53,641 nt of DNA. Source: Flavobacteriales bacterium (lineage in GTDB: Bacteria > Bacteroidota > Bacteroidia > Flavobacteriales_D > Sanyastnellaceae). Location of the stretch: positions 1 to 53,641 of the forward strand of contig JAQWQB010000073.1 in the NCBI GenBank assembly GCA_029245065.1, in the 5' to 3' direction. Below are positions 1-9,410 of the stretch, piece after piece. The translations under genes and the position numbers were made by a program. Under the pieces are notes generated by a model. That model had not been told where the DNA came from, searched no databases, and was given only the letters and a program-made list of their open reading frames with translations. Numbering within the stretch: position 1 is the stretch's first letter; the number at the start of each line of letters is the position of its first letter.

Positions 1-1
1 T

Positions 2-427
2 GAAGAGGTAGAAGAAGAAGTGGTTGGAACTATTTTCGAAGAAGGAAAAGCATATTACCAGCGCTACTTTGTTTACGACATGGGAGAGTGAAACGATGCT
101 GCAGTAAATGCGAAATTCGACGAGTTTATTGACAACGTTGAAAAATTAATCAAGATGAACGGTGCATGCCGAATCTTGGTTGAGTCTAGCGCTTCTAAAG
201 TACCTTCAAGCAGATTTAATAGCAACGACGAGTTGACTGCATTTAGAAATAAGTTAGCGTCGAACGAGGTAACAGCCGCTCTTGAAGCGAAAGGGTATAA
301 GCTAGGTCAAGACTTCGCTTTCCAATCTCCTCGAAAACTTGTTCAGGGTCCTGACTATCAGAATGATGCACAGGCACGTAAAGCTGTTTACGAAGAATCT
401 CAATATGTGAAGATCTGGGCTGAATAA
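2..427 (+). pseudogene. OmpA-like C-terminal domain gene, 5'-truncated by the window, in-frame TGA
   Basis: The frame is open from base 2 and reads into a domain resembling the OmpA-like C-terminal domains of Bacteroidota outer-membrane proteins. The visible features are ILVESSASKVPS, then SNDELTAFRNKLAS, then a VQGPDY...SQYVKIWAE ending. A TGA at 89-91 interrupts the frame (DMGE-stop-NDAAVNAKF), and homology-like sequence continues on both sides. The stop could be a TGG-to-TGA nonsense change or a sequencing error. If real, the C-terminal peptidoglycan-contact domain is lost. An ATG at 155 gives a 90-residue open frame, but it starts inside the domain, so I do not treat it as a separate gene. 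The upstream part lies outside the window. The family call is moderate; the interruption is seen directly. Confidence 0.6.
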
Positions 428-448
428 TTGGTCAGAACTTTAAGAAAT

Positions 449-483
449 CAAAAAGCCCTTCCATATCGGAAGGGCTTTTTTTT
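449..483 (+). terminator. Intrinsic terminator
   Basis: The stem AGCCCTTCC (454-462) pairs with GGAAGGGCT (468-476) around a short loop. It is preceded by A residues and followed by an eight-T run. It sits 22 bases after the OmpA-like stop codon. Confidence 0.9.
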
Positions 484-850
484 CTGCCTGTTTGTGGTCT
501 CCGTATGGAGACCTGCTACTCTACCATCTAGATAACGTAAGTTAAATTCGATTTGGTATGTTGAATGAAAATTATTTGTTCCTATCCCTATAATTAAGCT
601 GTTTTCTGAAACAGAAGTGCGCACTTTCGATGAGCTAAAGCGCTGAAACCATCGAATGTTGTGTGCTCAACAATCCGCTTAACCAAATATGCTGACCGAA
701 TTCTAAATGAACGCTACCCGATACTAACTAGGTGGGAAGGTCTTGATTGATATTGTCTTGTTTTGTTTAATCCGATTTAACCCGGAATAACTAGCCTTAT
801 TAATCAAACCAGAGCAAAAGCCATTGGCCAATGCTCAAAACAACCCAGCT
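484..850. other. Non-coding gap with three short hairpins
   Basis: No credible gene is seen here. Three perfect inverted repeats are: GGTCTCC/GGAGACC at 496-513 (4-nt loop), CTGTTT/AAACAG at 599-614 (4-nt loop), and TTCGATG/CATCGAA at 626-656 (17-nt loop). None is followed by a T-run, so they are not ordinary terminators. The stretch lies directly upstream of the large secreted protein gene and may hold its promoter and a structured leader. I could not place a convincing TAnnTTTG box. Confidence 0.5.
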
Positions 851-3800
851 ATGAAACACTTTAAACCCATTTCAGTGATGGTGATCTTTTTGATGACCTT
901 GCTGTTTTTACCTAGCGAATCGTTCGCTCAGGTAGACTGTGGCGGTTGCATAGATCCCATGGCCTGTAATTTTAACCCAACGGCAACTGAAGACGACGGA
1001 ACGTGTGTATACACGCCCGAATGCTTCTTGTGGGCGGCAGATGATGTCCTTTGTGTAAACGAAGGAGAGCTCTCTGAATACAATGTCCTTTGCAACGATG
1101 GTCTTGTAGATTTCCCATTTTTTATTGAAGCGCAGGGAGATGAATGTTTCTCGATTTCAGAAGATGGACAAGTTCTGCAAAACCCCTTACAAGAAGGTGA
1201 TTGTTGTGGCGAACACATCATTCCATACCTGATTTTCATACAAGCAGGTGATGGAACCATTGAGCCGCTTCAAGCTACATTGACCATTACGGTTAAATGC
1301 GGCAAACCAGACTGTTCCATCATCGATTTGGATACTGTTTTAGGAGATTTAGACGGAACAGGAAATTTAACCGTTGTGCGTTGCTTTGACGTATGCGAAA
1401 ATTCTGTTTCAACCCTTCAGTTTCCTTTTAACCCATTGTACGGATATGATTGGGTAGATGTAATAGGCGGAACCGGAAATCCAGGAGCAAACCCAGCAGA
1501 GTTGTTGGTGAGCTGGGATGATAACGGAACCGGCTTTGTGACGTTGGACGTGTATGATGCACTTGGAGTGCCAAAAACATATGTGTTCTGCGTGAATATT
1601 CTAGAAGGACCAACCGCCGATTGTACATCGGACGGATACGTTTGCTTAGACTCTCCGATTTGCTTTACGAATCTAAGTACTAACGCCGACGGTTACCATT
1701 GGGACTTCGGTGATGGCATAACTTCGACCATGTCTGACCCATGCCATATCTATACGGCACCGGGACTTTATACAGTAACGTTAACTGCTACCAAGGCAAA
1801 TTTTGATGCGGAAGGGAATGCCCTTTGCTGCTGTACTGACGTAAAAACAGCAATAGTTGAAGTAGACGACTTACCCGGGCCATCTATTTACTGGGTATCT
1901 ACTTTATGCGAAGGAGATAATTCTGATTACTGGACGGACGCCATGAACTGTGCTTCTTATTTCTGGACTGTCAAAGACGCCAATGGAGTAGACGTACTAT
2001 TCACTGGTCAAGGAACCCCAAACATCAATGTTACTTGGGGGCTAGGACCTGTTGGAACTGTTTCTCTTGTAGTAACTGGATGTGATACTTCTTATTGCTC
2101 GAACCCTACATCTGTTACTGTTCCAATTATCCCTGTTAACGGCGAAGTTGATGGGCCTACCGTTGTGTGCCCTAATTCAACCGAAACCTATTGTCTTCCA
2201 AAATGGCAAAGTACAGTTTATGACTGGTCAGTGTCTGGTGGAACCATCATTTCAGGTGGAGACGGAAATTGTGTTACAGTTCTTTGGGGCCCTGCAGGAA
2301 TAGGGTACATCGAAGTGGATTATTGGAGCGATTTTCTTGCTGGTCTGCCAAACCAAGATGCCGGAGATTGTGCTGGCTCAGCTGATTTGCAGGTAAATAT
2401 TGTACCGTCATATGACGTAATCAACTCAGGGCTCGCTTCGGTGTGCGTTGGCGATGTGTCTACAGTGCAATCTTTTTCTTTCCCAACGAGTCCAAATTCA
2501 TCTTGGACAATTACACCGGCTCATCCATTCTCAGGTGACGGCACCGATCAGATTAGCATTTCATGGACAACTGGCGGAACGTATGTGATTGAAGCAATGC
2601 CATTAAACCCAATGGATTACTGCAATGGGCCTGAATCAATTGTTATCCAAGTTCAGGATATTCCTGCACCTACTGCCATTGACGGACCCACATCGGTTTG
2701 CCCGAATTCGACGCACTATTATTCGATTCCATCACCTGATCCAAGCTTAACTTATTTTTGGTCAGCATTGAATGGAAACCCGCTTTCTCCTTCTGGAACA
2801 ACTATTGGTGTTGACTGGGACAATGTTCCTGGGCCTTTTGAATTGACCGTTTTTGCTCAATCGAATGGGATTTCTCCATGCGCTTCGCCAAGCTTGACCA
2901 TTACTATAGATAATAAGGAGATCAATGGGCCCCTTGCTATTTCGCCTGGCATTGCTTGTTCAAATACGACAAGTTCACACACCTTGACACCAGTACAAGA
3001 TTCGGAAGCCATTATAACTTGGTCTGTTTCACCTGTTATTGCTGGAAGTGTGTTGACTCAGAATGATGCGAATACACAAATCATATGGAATGACTGGTCA
3101 GGAACTGCTCAATTAACAGTTGAAGTTGAATTGTGTGGAATCATTGAGACGCATTTCATCAATGTGCCTGTTAACCAACCGATTGAACCAGTAATTATTC
3201 AAACGGGAATTCTATGTCCTGGGGTGAGTGCAACGTTGTCTACAACGGTTCCATTTGCTTCTTATGATTGGTCCACTAATGACGCAACACCAACAACATC
3301 GATATCAAGTCAGGGTAATTATTCTGTGACGACAGTTGATTTTAACGGTTGTGAAGCAACATCAAGTTTTGATGCAAACGAGCTCCCTGGCCCAACAGCT
3401 GAGATTTCAACAGGTAATTCAACAACTATTTGCCTTTCAAATCCACATACGGTAACCATGATTGCTCAGTTCAACGCAAGCTATTCTTACCAGTGGTGGT
3501 GCGGAGGAAACTTGGTTCCTGGAGCAACGAACACTACGTTCGATCACCCATTTCAAGGAGTACCAGGGAATTACTCGTACTGGGTAGTGGTAACGGATGG
3601 AAATGGCTGCATTAGTACTTCAGACCCAATTGTAGTTACGGAATCTGATTGCCCTCCGAATCCATGTGATCCTGAGCCGCATTCTTTTGGAATTGTCAAC
3701 GCACAAAACCAGTTCCCAAATTGCAATGTGGTTGATTTTGCAGCAGGAATGACGAACGCAACGTTTAACTTTTGGGATTTCGGTGATACGAATACCTCTG

Positions 3801-6800
3801 GAGCAAACCCTACATCTCATGCTTATTCGACGGCAGGATGTTACTACGTTGTGGCGACAGGACTTGTCCCGAATGCGTCAGGACCAGGAAGTTGCGAGGT
3901 GACAGATGCAAGAACAGTATGTGTGCCAGTTGCCGCAGAGTTCGACTTCGCATTCTTGAGCTGTACCAATGTTCAGTTCAATGAACTAGCAACCTATATT
4001 GATACAGATCCTGCAAATACAATCGTTTCGTACGATTGGAATTTTGGTGGAGTTGGAACGGGATCAGGAATGAACCCTACATTTGATTTTGCTTTGCCAA
4101 TTCTTCCAGGAACGTACCCAGTTACTTTGACGGTTACAACTGCAGGAGGCTGCACGGCTTCTATTACTCATAACGTCTTTATTGATTCAGTAGGACCATC
4201 TAGCATTACCGTTGCAGCAGGACCAACCTGCGTAGGCGATCCAATCAATATGAGTGCTCTTGCCTCTGGAGCAACGGAGTACAACTGGGACTTTGGTGAT
4301 GGAGCAAGCTTTTTAGGAGCAAGTACAGCACATACATACACAACGGCTGGAACCTATACGATAACCGTTGTTTCCACAAATGCTGCAGGATGTTTCTCTA
4401 CGACATCAGTGCCAATTACTATTTTCCCAGCAATACCGGACTTGGTGATTACCGCTAATCCTGGATTGTCTATCTGTGAAGGATCAACAACTGTTTTGAC
4501 CGCGCCACCAGGGTATTCTTACACTTGGTCCAACGGATTCAATACCCAAACAATCACAGTGGGAGCAGGTGTCTATGATGTTTTATTGGTAGATGGAAAT
4601 GGATGTGAATCGCAATTGGCGGCTGTTGAAGTGGTAGAGTTACCTCTTCCAAACGCAACCATTACGGGTAACCCTTTCATTTGTGATGCAGGCTGTACAA
4701 CATTGAGCGTACCATTTGGGGCAGGCTATACTTACCAATGGTATAACCAATTCGGAACACCGCTTGGTACCAGCAACACGCAACAAGTTTGCACACCACT
4801 AAGCGCAAATCAGTTCTTTGTAGAAGTGACTGATCAGAACTTGTGTACAAGTGTATCGGCTCCATTTGATGTGTTCTTAGCGATTTCACCATCGTTCTCC
4901 GTGACAGTTGCTCCAAATGGATGCGCAGGAGAATTGAACACACTTTCTGTGAGTCCCGTTCAACCGGGTGTCACCTATGTGTGGAGTGATGGCACAGTTG
5001 GTCCAATGATGACCACTACGCAGGCCGGAACGTATTACGTTACAGGAACAGATGATGCAACGGGCTGCAGCTACACTTCTCAAGGAACAGTGAATCCACT
5101 TCCGAACCTATGTTTAGCACCAGTTGGTTGCTATACAGCATGTGACCCGGAAGAGATTTGTGCACCCTCTGGTTACATAGACTACCAATGGAACTTGAAT
5201 GGTTCGCCAATATTCGGGGCTACTTCGCCTTGCTATATTGCAACGGTTTCTGGTACTTACACGGTAACTGTAACCAATAACTTTGGCTGCACCGATACAT
5301 CTGATTTGTTAATATTGGAGATTATTGCTTGTGATTGTGAAAGCTTATCGGCTGATGCAACACCAGTGATTTCGAACAATGAAGAAGACCCTTGCTGTTT
5401 TGACCTGCATTATGACAACGGATACATTGATCCGCTTCAAGGGATGTCTATTTACACGTCAGATGCAGACTTGGTGTTTGATCCAAGTTCAATCAATCCA
5501 TTGTTAAACTTGGTAGGGAATACCGCAAATTCAGTTGACTTGTCGTCGAATGTATTTGGTGGCCCTATTCCAACGGGTACATTGAATAATGTAATTACAC
5601 TTTGTTTATCAAATGTGGTGAATAGCCCGCAAACGATTTACATCGATTGGTATGACTTTGACAATGAAGTGGTTTGTCAAGATTCGTTGTTCTTTGATTG
5701 CCCAGTAGAACCAGATTGTCTCTACTTGACAGATCAGGAAATCTACTGTGAAGATGGACAAACAGTCTACAATTTCACGGTGTGTAATCCGAACGACGCT
5801 GAGTGGCCAGTTGGTTACTTTACAATGGATAACATCACACCGGGAGGTTTGGTAGTTAGTCCATCTGGATTCACTCCTTCTCCGGCTATTGCTCCGGGAA
5901 GCTGCCAAAGTTTCACTGCATACTTATCAGGTCCTGGTATTGGAGGAGATGTATTCTGTTTCAACTTAATAGCTCATGATTTCGACCCACTACAAGTTGA
6001 TACGGCACTTTGCTGCAGTTTAGATACCCTGTACTGCATCGATATTCCACCATGTGATCCTTGTGAAGATGTAGGCATCTTTGATGTTTCATCTACAGAC
6101 CCTGATGATTGCTGCGTGGAGGTGAATTTATTCAATAACTATTCGCCTACCTTCTTCGATGAACTCGTTGTTTGCGCAATTTCGCCTTCAACAACAGTGA
6201 CGGTGAGTAATTACCTCGGTTCAGGATGGGCTACGGCAAATTACACGGGAACATCTTTCAGTTTGATTCCAGATGCGCTGTTTGGGAACTACGTTCCAGG
6301 TGGAGTCTTTACTTTACCGGAGATCTGCACACAAACGGATGTGGCACCTCCACAGTTGTTGGAAATCAAATGGATGTCGGGTGGCGAAGTCGTTTGTACT
6401 GATACACTTACTAAATTCTGCGAGCCAGAATGTGGTTACTTCCTAGATCAGTCGATTGATTGCAACCAGAATGCATGGGATTGGTCAGCAACGTTGAAGA
6501 ATACGTCAAATTTCACGGTTTCTGAAGCGGTAATTACATTCAATGACCCTGTCTTGTCTTCTTACAATCAGACGATTAGCACAGGATCATTGCTTCCAGG
6601 AAGTTTCTTTGGACCAGTGAACGTTTCAATTGGTTTGCCGGCATACGCTGGTCAAACCGTTTGTTTCACGGTAACCTTACACGAAGTGGGGTCGAATGGT
6701 CAATACCTAAGCTGCTGTAATTTTGAACATTGCATCACGCTACCAGACTGTGACTTCGACATAGCATGCGAATGTGGGCCTGAATTCCACGCTGCAGTTC

Positions 6801-7327
6801 AGCAAGGATTTAGCACAGTGCCTTCGGGAGGGGCGAACTCACTAGGGTTCTTCATGACCAACTCAGCATTCTTCGGAGAATGTGATTTGATCTACTGGCA
6901 ATTTGGAGATGGAACTCCACCATTGGCTGCTACCGGATTGGAGTCTGTAATACACACGTATGCTGCTCCTGGTGTTTATCAGGTTTGTATCAAAGTGTTT
7001 AGAACAGCTTCCGATGGAACAGAGTGTTCAGATTCTTTCTGTACCGAAGTGTTGGTGAGCTCAATGTTCGGATTAGCTGATGTAATTGATGTATATCCGA
7101 ATCCAAATAATGGAGATTTCAAAGTGGCTATTAATCAGCCTTTGGAAGAACAGTTGAGCATAGACATCTTCGATGGCACGCAACGATTGGTGCATACAAG
7201 AACGCTTTCTACGCTAGAAGGTGGCCAGCTACAAGACTTCAACTTAAACGGTTTTGAAAAAGGCGTTTACTACATCCATTTCCGAAAAGGAGAAGATCTG
7301 TATGTAGAGAAGTTGATTATTTTCTAG
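851..7327 (+). CDS. Giant secreted cysteine-rich PKD-repeat protein with T9SS type A sorting domain
   Basis: This 2158-residue protein starts at an ATG that gives a clean signal peptide (MKHFKPISVMVIFLMTLLFL..., cut near SFAQ). An in-frame TTG nine codons earlier is less likely. Residues about 32-56 hold a GCIDPMACNFNPTA-type repeat common in Bacteroidota surface proteins. PKD-type motifs (WDFGDG or variants) lie near residues 280, 972, 1057, 1142 and 2014, with PKD/Ig-like beta-sandwich segments between them. Residues about 1493-1975 contain two tandem copies of a cysteine-rich module of about 240 residues. The C-terminus (about 2079-2158, beginning VYPNPNNGDF and ending YVEKLIIF) is a type A sorting domain, so export and surface attachment by the type IX system is inferred. 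The role is probably adhesive or structural; the ligand is unknown. Confidence 0.9.
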   Translation: MKHFKPISVMVIFLMTLLFLPSESFAQVDCGGCIDPMACNFNPTATEDDGTCVYTPECFLWAADDVLCVNEGELSEYNVLCNDGLVDFPFFIEAQGDECFSISEDGQVLQNPLQEGDCCGEHIIPYLIFIQAGDGTIEPLQATLTITVKCGKPDCSIIDLDTVLGDLDGTGNLTVVRCFDVCENSVSTLQFPFNPLYGYDWVDVIGGTGNPGANPAELLVSWDDNGTGFVTLDVYDALGVPKTYVFCVNILEGPTADCTSDGYVCLDSPICFTNLSTNADGYHWDFGDGITSTMSDPCHIYTAPGLYTVTLTATKANFDAEGNALCCCTDVKTAIVEVDDLPGPSIYWVSTLCEGDNSDYWTDAMNCASYFWTVKDANGVDVLFTGQGTPNINVTWGLGPVGTVSLVVTGCDTSYCSNPTSVTVPIIPVNGEVDGPTVVCPNSTETYCLPKWQSTVYDWSVSGGTIISGGDGNCVTVLWGPAGIGYIEVDYWSDFLAGLPNQDAGDCAGSADLQVNIVPSYDVINSGLASVCVGDVSTVQSFSFPTSPNSSWTITPAHPFSGDGTDQISISWTTGGTYVIEAMPLNPMDYCNGPESIVIQVQDIPAPTAIDGPTSVCPNSTHYYSIPSPDPSLTYFWSALNGNPLSPSGTTIGVDWDNVPGPFELTVFAQSNGISPCASPSLTITIDNKEINGPLAISPGIACSNTTSSHTLTPVQDSEAIITWSVSPVIAGSVLTQNDANTQIIWNDWSGTAQLTVEVELCGIIETHFINVPVNQPIEPVIIQTGILCPGVSATLSTTVPFASYDWSTNDATPTTSISSQGNYSVTTVDFNGCEATSSFDANELPGPTAEISTGNSTTICLSNPHTVTMIAQFNASYSYQWWCGGNLVPGATNTTFDHPFQGVPGNYSYWVVVTDGNGCISTSDPIVVTESDCPPNPCDPEPHSFGIVNAQNQFPNCNVVDFAAGMTNATFNFWDFGDTNTSGANPTSHAYSTAGCYYVVATGLVPNASGPGSCEVTDARTVCVPVAAEFDFAFLSCTNVQFNELATYIDTDPANTIVSYDWNFGGVGTGSGMNPTFDFALPILPGTYPVTLTVTTAGGCTASITHNVFIDSVGPSSITVAAGPTCVGDPINMSALASGATEYNWDFGDGASFLGASTAHTYTTAGTYTITVVSTNAAGCFSTTSVPITIFPAIPDLVITANPGLSICEGSTTVLTAPPGYSYTWSNGFNTQTITVGAGVYDVLLVDGNGCESQLAAVEVVELPLPNATITGNPFICDAGCTTLSVPFGAGYTYQWYNQFGTPLGTSNTQQVCTPLSANQFFVEVTDQNLCTSVSAPFDVFLAISPSFSVTVAPNGCAGELNTLSVSPVQPGVTYVWSDGTVGPMMTTTQAGTYYVTGTDDATGCSYTSQGTVNPLPNLCLAPVGCYTACDPEEICAPSGYIDYQWNLNGSPIFGATSPCYIATVSGTYTVTVTNNFGCTDTSDLLILEIIACDCESLSADATPVISNNEEDPCCFDLHYDNGYIDPLQGMSIYTSDADLVFDPSSINPLLNLVGNTANSVDLSSNVFGGPIPTGTLNNVITLCLSNVVNSPQTIYIDWYDFDNEVVCQDSLFFDCPVEPDCLYLTDQEIYCEDGQTVYNFTVCNPNDAEWPVGYFTMDNITPGGLVVSPSGFTPSPAIAPGSCQSFTAYLSGPGIGGDVFCFNLIAHDFDPLQVDTALCCSLDTLYCIDIPPCDPCEDVGIFDVSSTDPDDCCVEVNLFNNYSPTFFDELVVCAISPSTTVTVSNYLGSGWATANYTGTSFSLIPDALFGNYVPGGVFTLPEICTQTDVAPPQLLEIKWMSGGEVVCTDTLTKFCEPECGYFLDQSIDCNQNAWDWSATLKNTSNFTVSEAVITFNDPVLSSYNQTISTGSLLPGSFFGPVNVSIGLPAYAGQTVCFTVTLHEVGSNGQYLSCCNFEHCITLPDCDFDIACECGPEFHAAVQQGFSTVPSGGANSLGFFMTNSAFFGECDLIYWQFGDGTPPLAATGLESVIHTYAAPGVYQVCIKVFRTASDGTECSDSFCTEVLVSSMFGLADVIDVYPNPNNGDFKVAINQPLEEQLSIDIFDGTQRLVHTRTLSTLEGGQLQDFNLNGFEKGVYYIHFRKGEDLYVEKLIIF

Positions 7328-7356
7328 GATTAACAACTAATCCAAACCTAAAGACG

Positions 7357-7386
7357 AGGGCCGGCAATTTGCTGGCCCTTTTCTTT
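7357..7386 (+). terminator. Intrinsic terminator of the PKD protein gene
   Basis: The stem AGGGCCGGC (7357-7365) pairs with GCTGGCCCT (7371-7379), with one G-U pair, a 5-nt loop and a short T-rich tail. It lies 29 bases after the stop codon. Confidence 0.85.
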
Positions 7387-7455
7387 GTGTGAAAGTTCTA
7401 CGCCCTTGTTGTTCGAATCTCGCTCAAATACCATGCACTTTACTGCTTGAATTGG

Positions 7456-7463
7456 TACTTTCG
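7456..7463 (+). promoter_or_regulatory. -7 box (TACTTTCG) of the exonuclease gene
   Basis: This fits the Bacteroidota TAnnTTTG box with C in place of the third T. Only 4 nt separate it from the ATG at 7468, which predicts a leaderless transcript. No clear -33 TTG is seen. Confidence 0.5.
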
Positions 7464-7467
7464 CCTC

Positions 7468-8289
7468 ATGGAATTAAACTTAAAACGCCCGCTGGTGTTC
7501 TTCGACCTAGAAACAACTGGTACGAATGTAGCTTCTGACAGAATCGTTGAAATTGCACTGGTGAAAGTAATGCCTGATGGAAGTATACATACCAGGCCAG
7601 AAAAACCAGGGAAGGAGAATAGGTTTTTAATCAACCCTCAAATGCACATTCCAACAGAGACAAGCATGATTCATGGGGTGTACGATGAAGACGTGAAAGA
7701 CGCACCAACATTTGGTGATGTAGCTTCTAAGCTGTTCAAGTTCATTCACGATTGTGACTTAGGTGGGTTTAATTCCAATCGATTCGATATTCCGTTACTT
7801 GCGGAAGAGTTTTTACGAGTAGGAGTTGACTTCAGTATTGAAGGTAGAAACCTAATTGATGCGCAGGTGATTTTCCATCTCATGGAACAGCGCACGCTTA
7901 GCGCGGGGTACAAGTTCTACTGCGGTAAAAGCCTGGATGACGCCCACGAAGCGCTGCCTGATACGATGGCTACTTTTGAGATTTTCAAAGAACAAATCAA
8001 GCGTTACGAAGGACAAAGTGCGAAAGACATCAGAACGAAAAAGTCGTTTGAAATCCAGAACGACATGGAAAAAATACATGCATTTTGCCAACGCAATAGG
8101 CATGCTGATTTGATGGGGCGTTTGGTATACAATGATGATGACCAGGTTGTTTTCAACTTCGGCAAGTATAGAGGCATGCCAGTGAAAGATGTCTTGAAGA
8201 AAGATGCTGGTTATTTCGGTTGGATGATGCAAGGCGATTTTCCGAATTACACGAAAAAAGTACTCAAGGAACTCAAAGAAAACCTGTGA
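7468..8289 (+). CDS. DEDDh 3'-5' exonuclease (DnaQ/exonuclease X-like)
   Basis: This is a 273-residue exonuclease of the DnaQ fold. Exo I is FFDLETTG with D13 and E15. Exo II is GGFNSNRFDIPLL. Exo III is HEALPDTMATFEIF, whose H and D make it a DEDDh enzyme. The C-terminal segment FGKYRGMPVKDVL resembles the small tail domain of exonuclease X-like proteins. It probably trims 3' ends in DNA repair or proofreading and is not obviously the polymerase III epsilon subunit. The ATG at 7468 is chosen over an upstream TTG (7447) because the promoter box lies between them. Its TGA overlaps the GTG of the next gene by 4 bases, which suggests translational coupling. Confidence 0.85.
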   Translation: MELNLKRPLVFFDLETTGTNVASDRIVEIALVKVMPDGSIHTRPEKPGKENRFLINPQMHIPTETSMIHGVYDEDVKDAPTFGDVASKLFKFIHDCDLGGFNSNRFDIPLLAEEFLRVGVDFSIEGRNLIDAQVIFHLMEQRTLSAGYKFYCGKSLDDAHEALPDTMATFEIFKEQIKRYEGQSAKDIRTKKSFEIQNDMEKIHAFCQRNRHADLMGRLVYNDDDQVVFNFGKYRGMPVKDVLKKDAGYFGWMMQGDFPNYTKKVLKELKENL

Positions 8290-9410
8290 CAAAAACACGC
8301 ATCACAGTTCTGGTATCCAATGACCTTGTGCATGATCAACGCGTGCGCAAAGAATGTGATGTGTTTCATAAAAATGGATTAGACGTAACGCTTGTCGGCC
8401 GACAGATTGACACATTAGTGCCCCTTAATCGCCCCTACAGTACAAAACGATTCAAGTTGCCTTTCTCTTCAGGAGCGTTATTCTATGCAGCGTTGAATAT
8501 TAGGTTGTTTTTCTTCTTGTTAAATCATAAAACAGACGCTATTTGGGCAAATGATTTGGATACCCTGTGGCCGGCTTACTTGATTGCCAAATGGCGAAAA
8601 ATCCCGGTGTTTTACGATAGTCATGAATATTTCACTGAAGCAGCAGGCCTCGCAGGACGTTCGTTTCCAAAGAAAGTATGGGAGTGGATAGAAGGGCGTA
8701 TTTTCCCTCACCTTCCTTACGTTTATACCGTTAACGAAAGCATTGCAGATGTGTACCGAAAGAAATACCACGCCAAAGTAAGTGTGGTTCGAAACGTTCC
8801 TGAATTGAGGCCAGTAGAGCAGGTTCTTTCTAGAAAGGAGCTGAATCTTCCTGAGAATAAGAAGATTGTTATCCTCCAAGGGGCTTTCATGGACAAAGAC
8901 CGAGGTGTTATTGAGGCCGTGCATGCTATGAAGGAGTTGGATGATAATTACTTACTACTGCTTATTGGAGCAGGGGAAGAGTGGAATGCAGCTGTTAATC
9001 TTCGAATCGAATTGGGATTGGAAAGTAAAATTCAAATGCTCCCAAAGCAGCCGTATGATACGTTGGTGAATTACACACGCACCGCAGATGTTGGACTCAG
9101 TCTTGATAAAGGATTATATTTCAATTACTACTTCAGTTTACCGAACAAGTTATTCGACTACGTTCATGCAACAACACCGGTTATTGCGACGGCATTACCT
9201 GAAGTGAAACGAGTGATGGAATCCTATCAGCTAGGACAAGTAGTTGAAGAATCAACTCCACAAGCCATTGCTAGCGCTATTGTAGCGGTTTGCAACCGCC
9301 CAATAGATGATTTCCTCCCTGGCATCAAAAAGGCGCAAAAAGATTTCCAATGGCAAAAGGAAAGCGGGGTGATTCTCAAGGACTTGAAACTGGCAGGATT
9401 GATCAATTGA
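8286..9410 (+). CDS. Glycosyltransferase family 4 (GT-B fold)
   Basis: This 374-residue protein starts at a GTG inside the previous stop codon (GTGA overlap). The N-terminus (ITVLVSNDLVHDQRVRKEC) is typical of GT4 enzymes that open with a Rossmann-like strand and a D-x-R-V motif. The C-terminal half carries the donor-site region (ADVGLSLDKGLYFNYYFSLPNKLFDYVHATTPVIAT), including the S-x-P-x-K-x-F-[DE]-Y pattern. It probably transfers a sugar from a nucleotide-sugar donor in envelope polysaccharide synthesis; donor and acceptor are unknown. It ends tail-to-tail with the GT2 gene on the other strand, overlapping it by 8 bases. Confidence 0.85.
   Translation: MTKTRITVLVSNDLVHDQRVRKECDVFHKNGLDVTLVGRQIDTLVPLNRPYSTKRFKLPFSSGALFYAALNIRLFFFLLNHKTDAIWANDLDTLWPAYLIAKWRKIPVFYDSHEYFTEAAGLAGRSFPKKVWEWIEGRIFPHLPYVYTVNESIADVYRKKYHAKVSVVRNVPELRPVEQVLSRKELNLPENKKIVILQGAFMDKDRGVIEAVHAMKELDDNYLLLLIGAGEEWNAAVNLRIELGLESKIQMLPKQPYDTLVNYTRTADVGLSLDKGLYFNYYFSLPNKLFDYVHATTPVIATALPEVKRVMESYQLGQVVEESTPQAIASAIVAVCNRPIDDFLPGIKKAQKDFQWQKESGVILKDLKLAGLIN

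Noticed and set aside
89-91. Selenocysteine reading of the in-frame TGA codons (also 36755-36757)
   Set aside because: No SECIS-like hairpin or selenocysteine genes are seen, and a tryptophan or other codon fits the context better. selD here is explained by mnmH.
155-427. A stand-alone 90-residue gene at the window start
   Set aside because: It begins inside a domain whose upstream half is in the same frame before the TGA.
824-850. TTG start of the giant PKD protein
   Set aside because: It adds nine residues before the signal peptide; the ATG at 851 gives a normal signal peptide.
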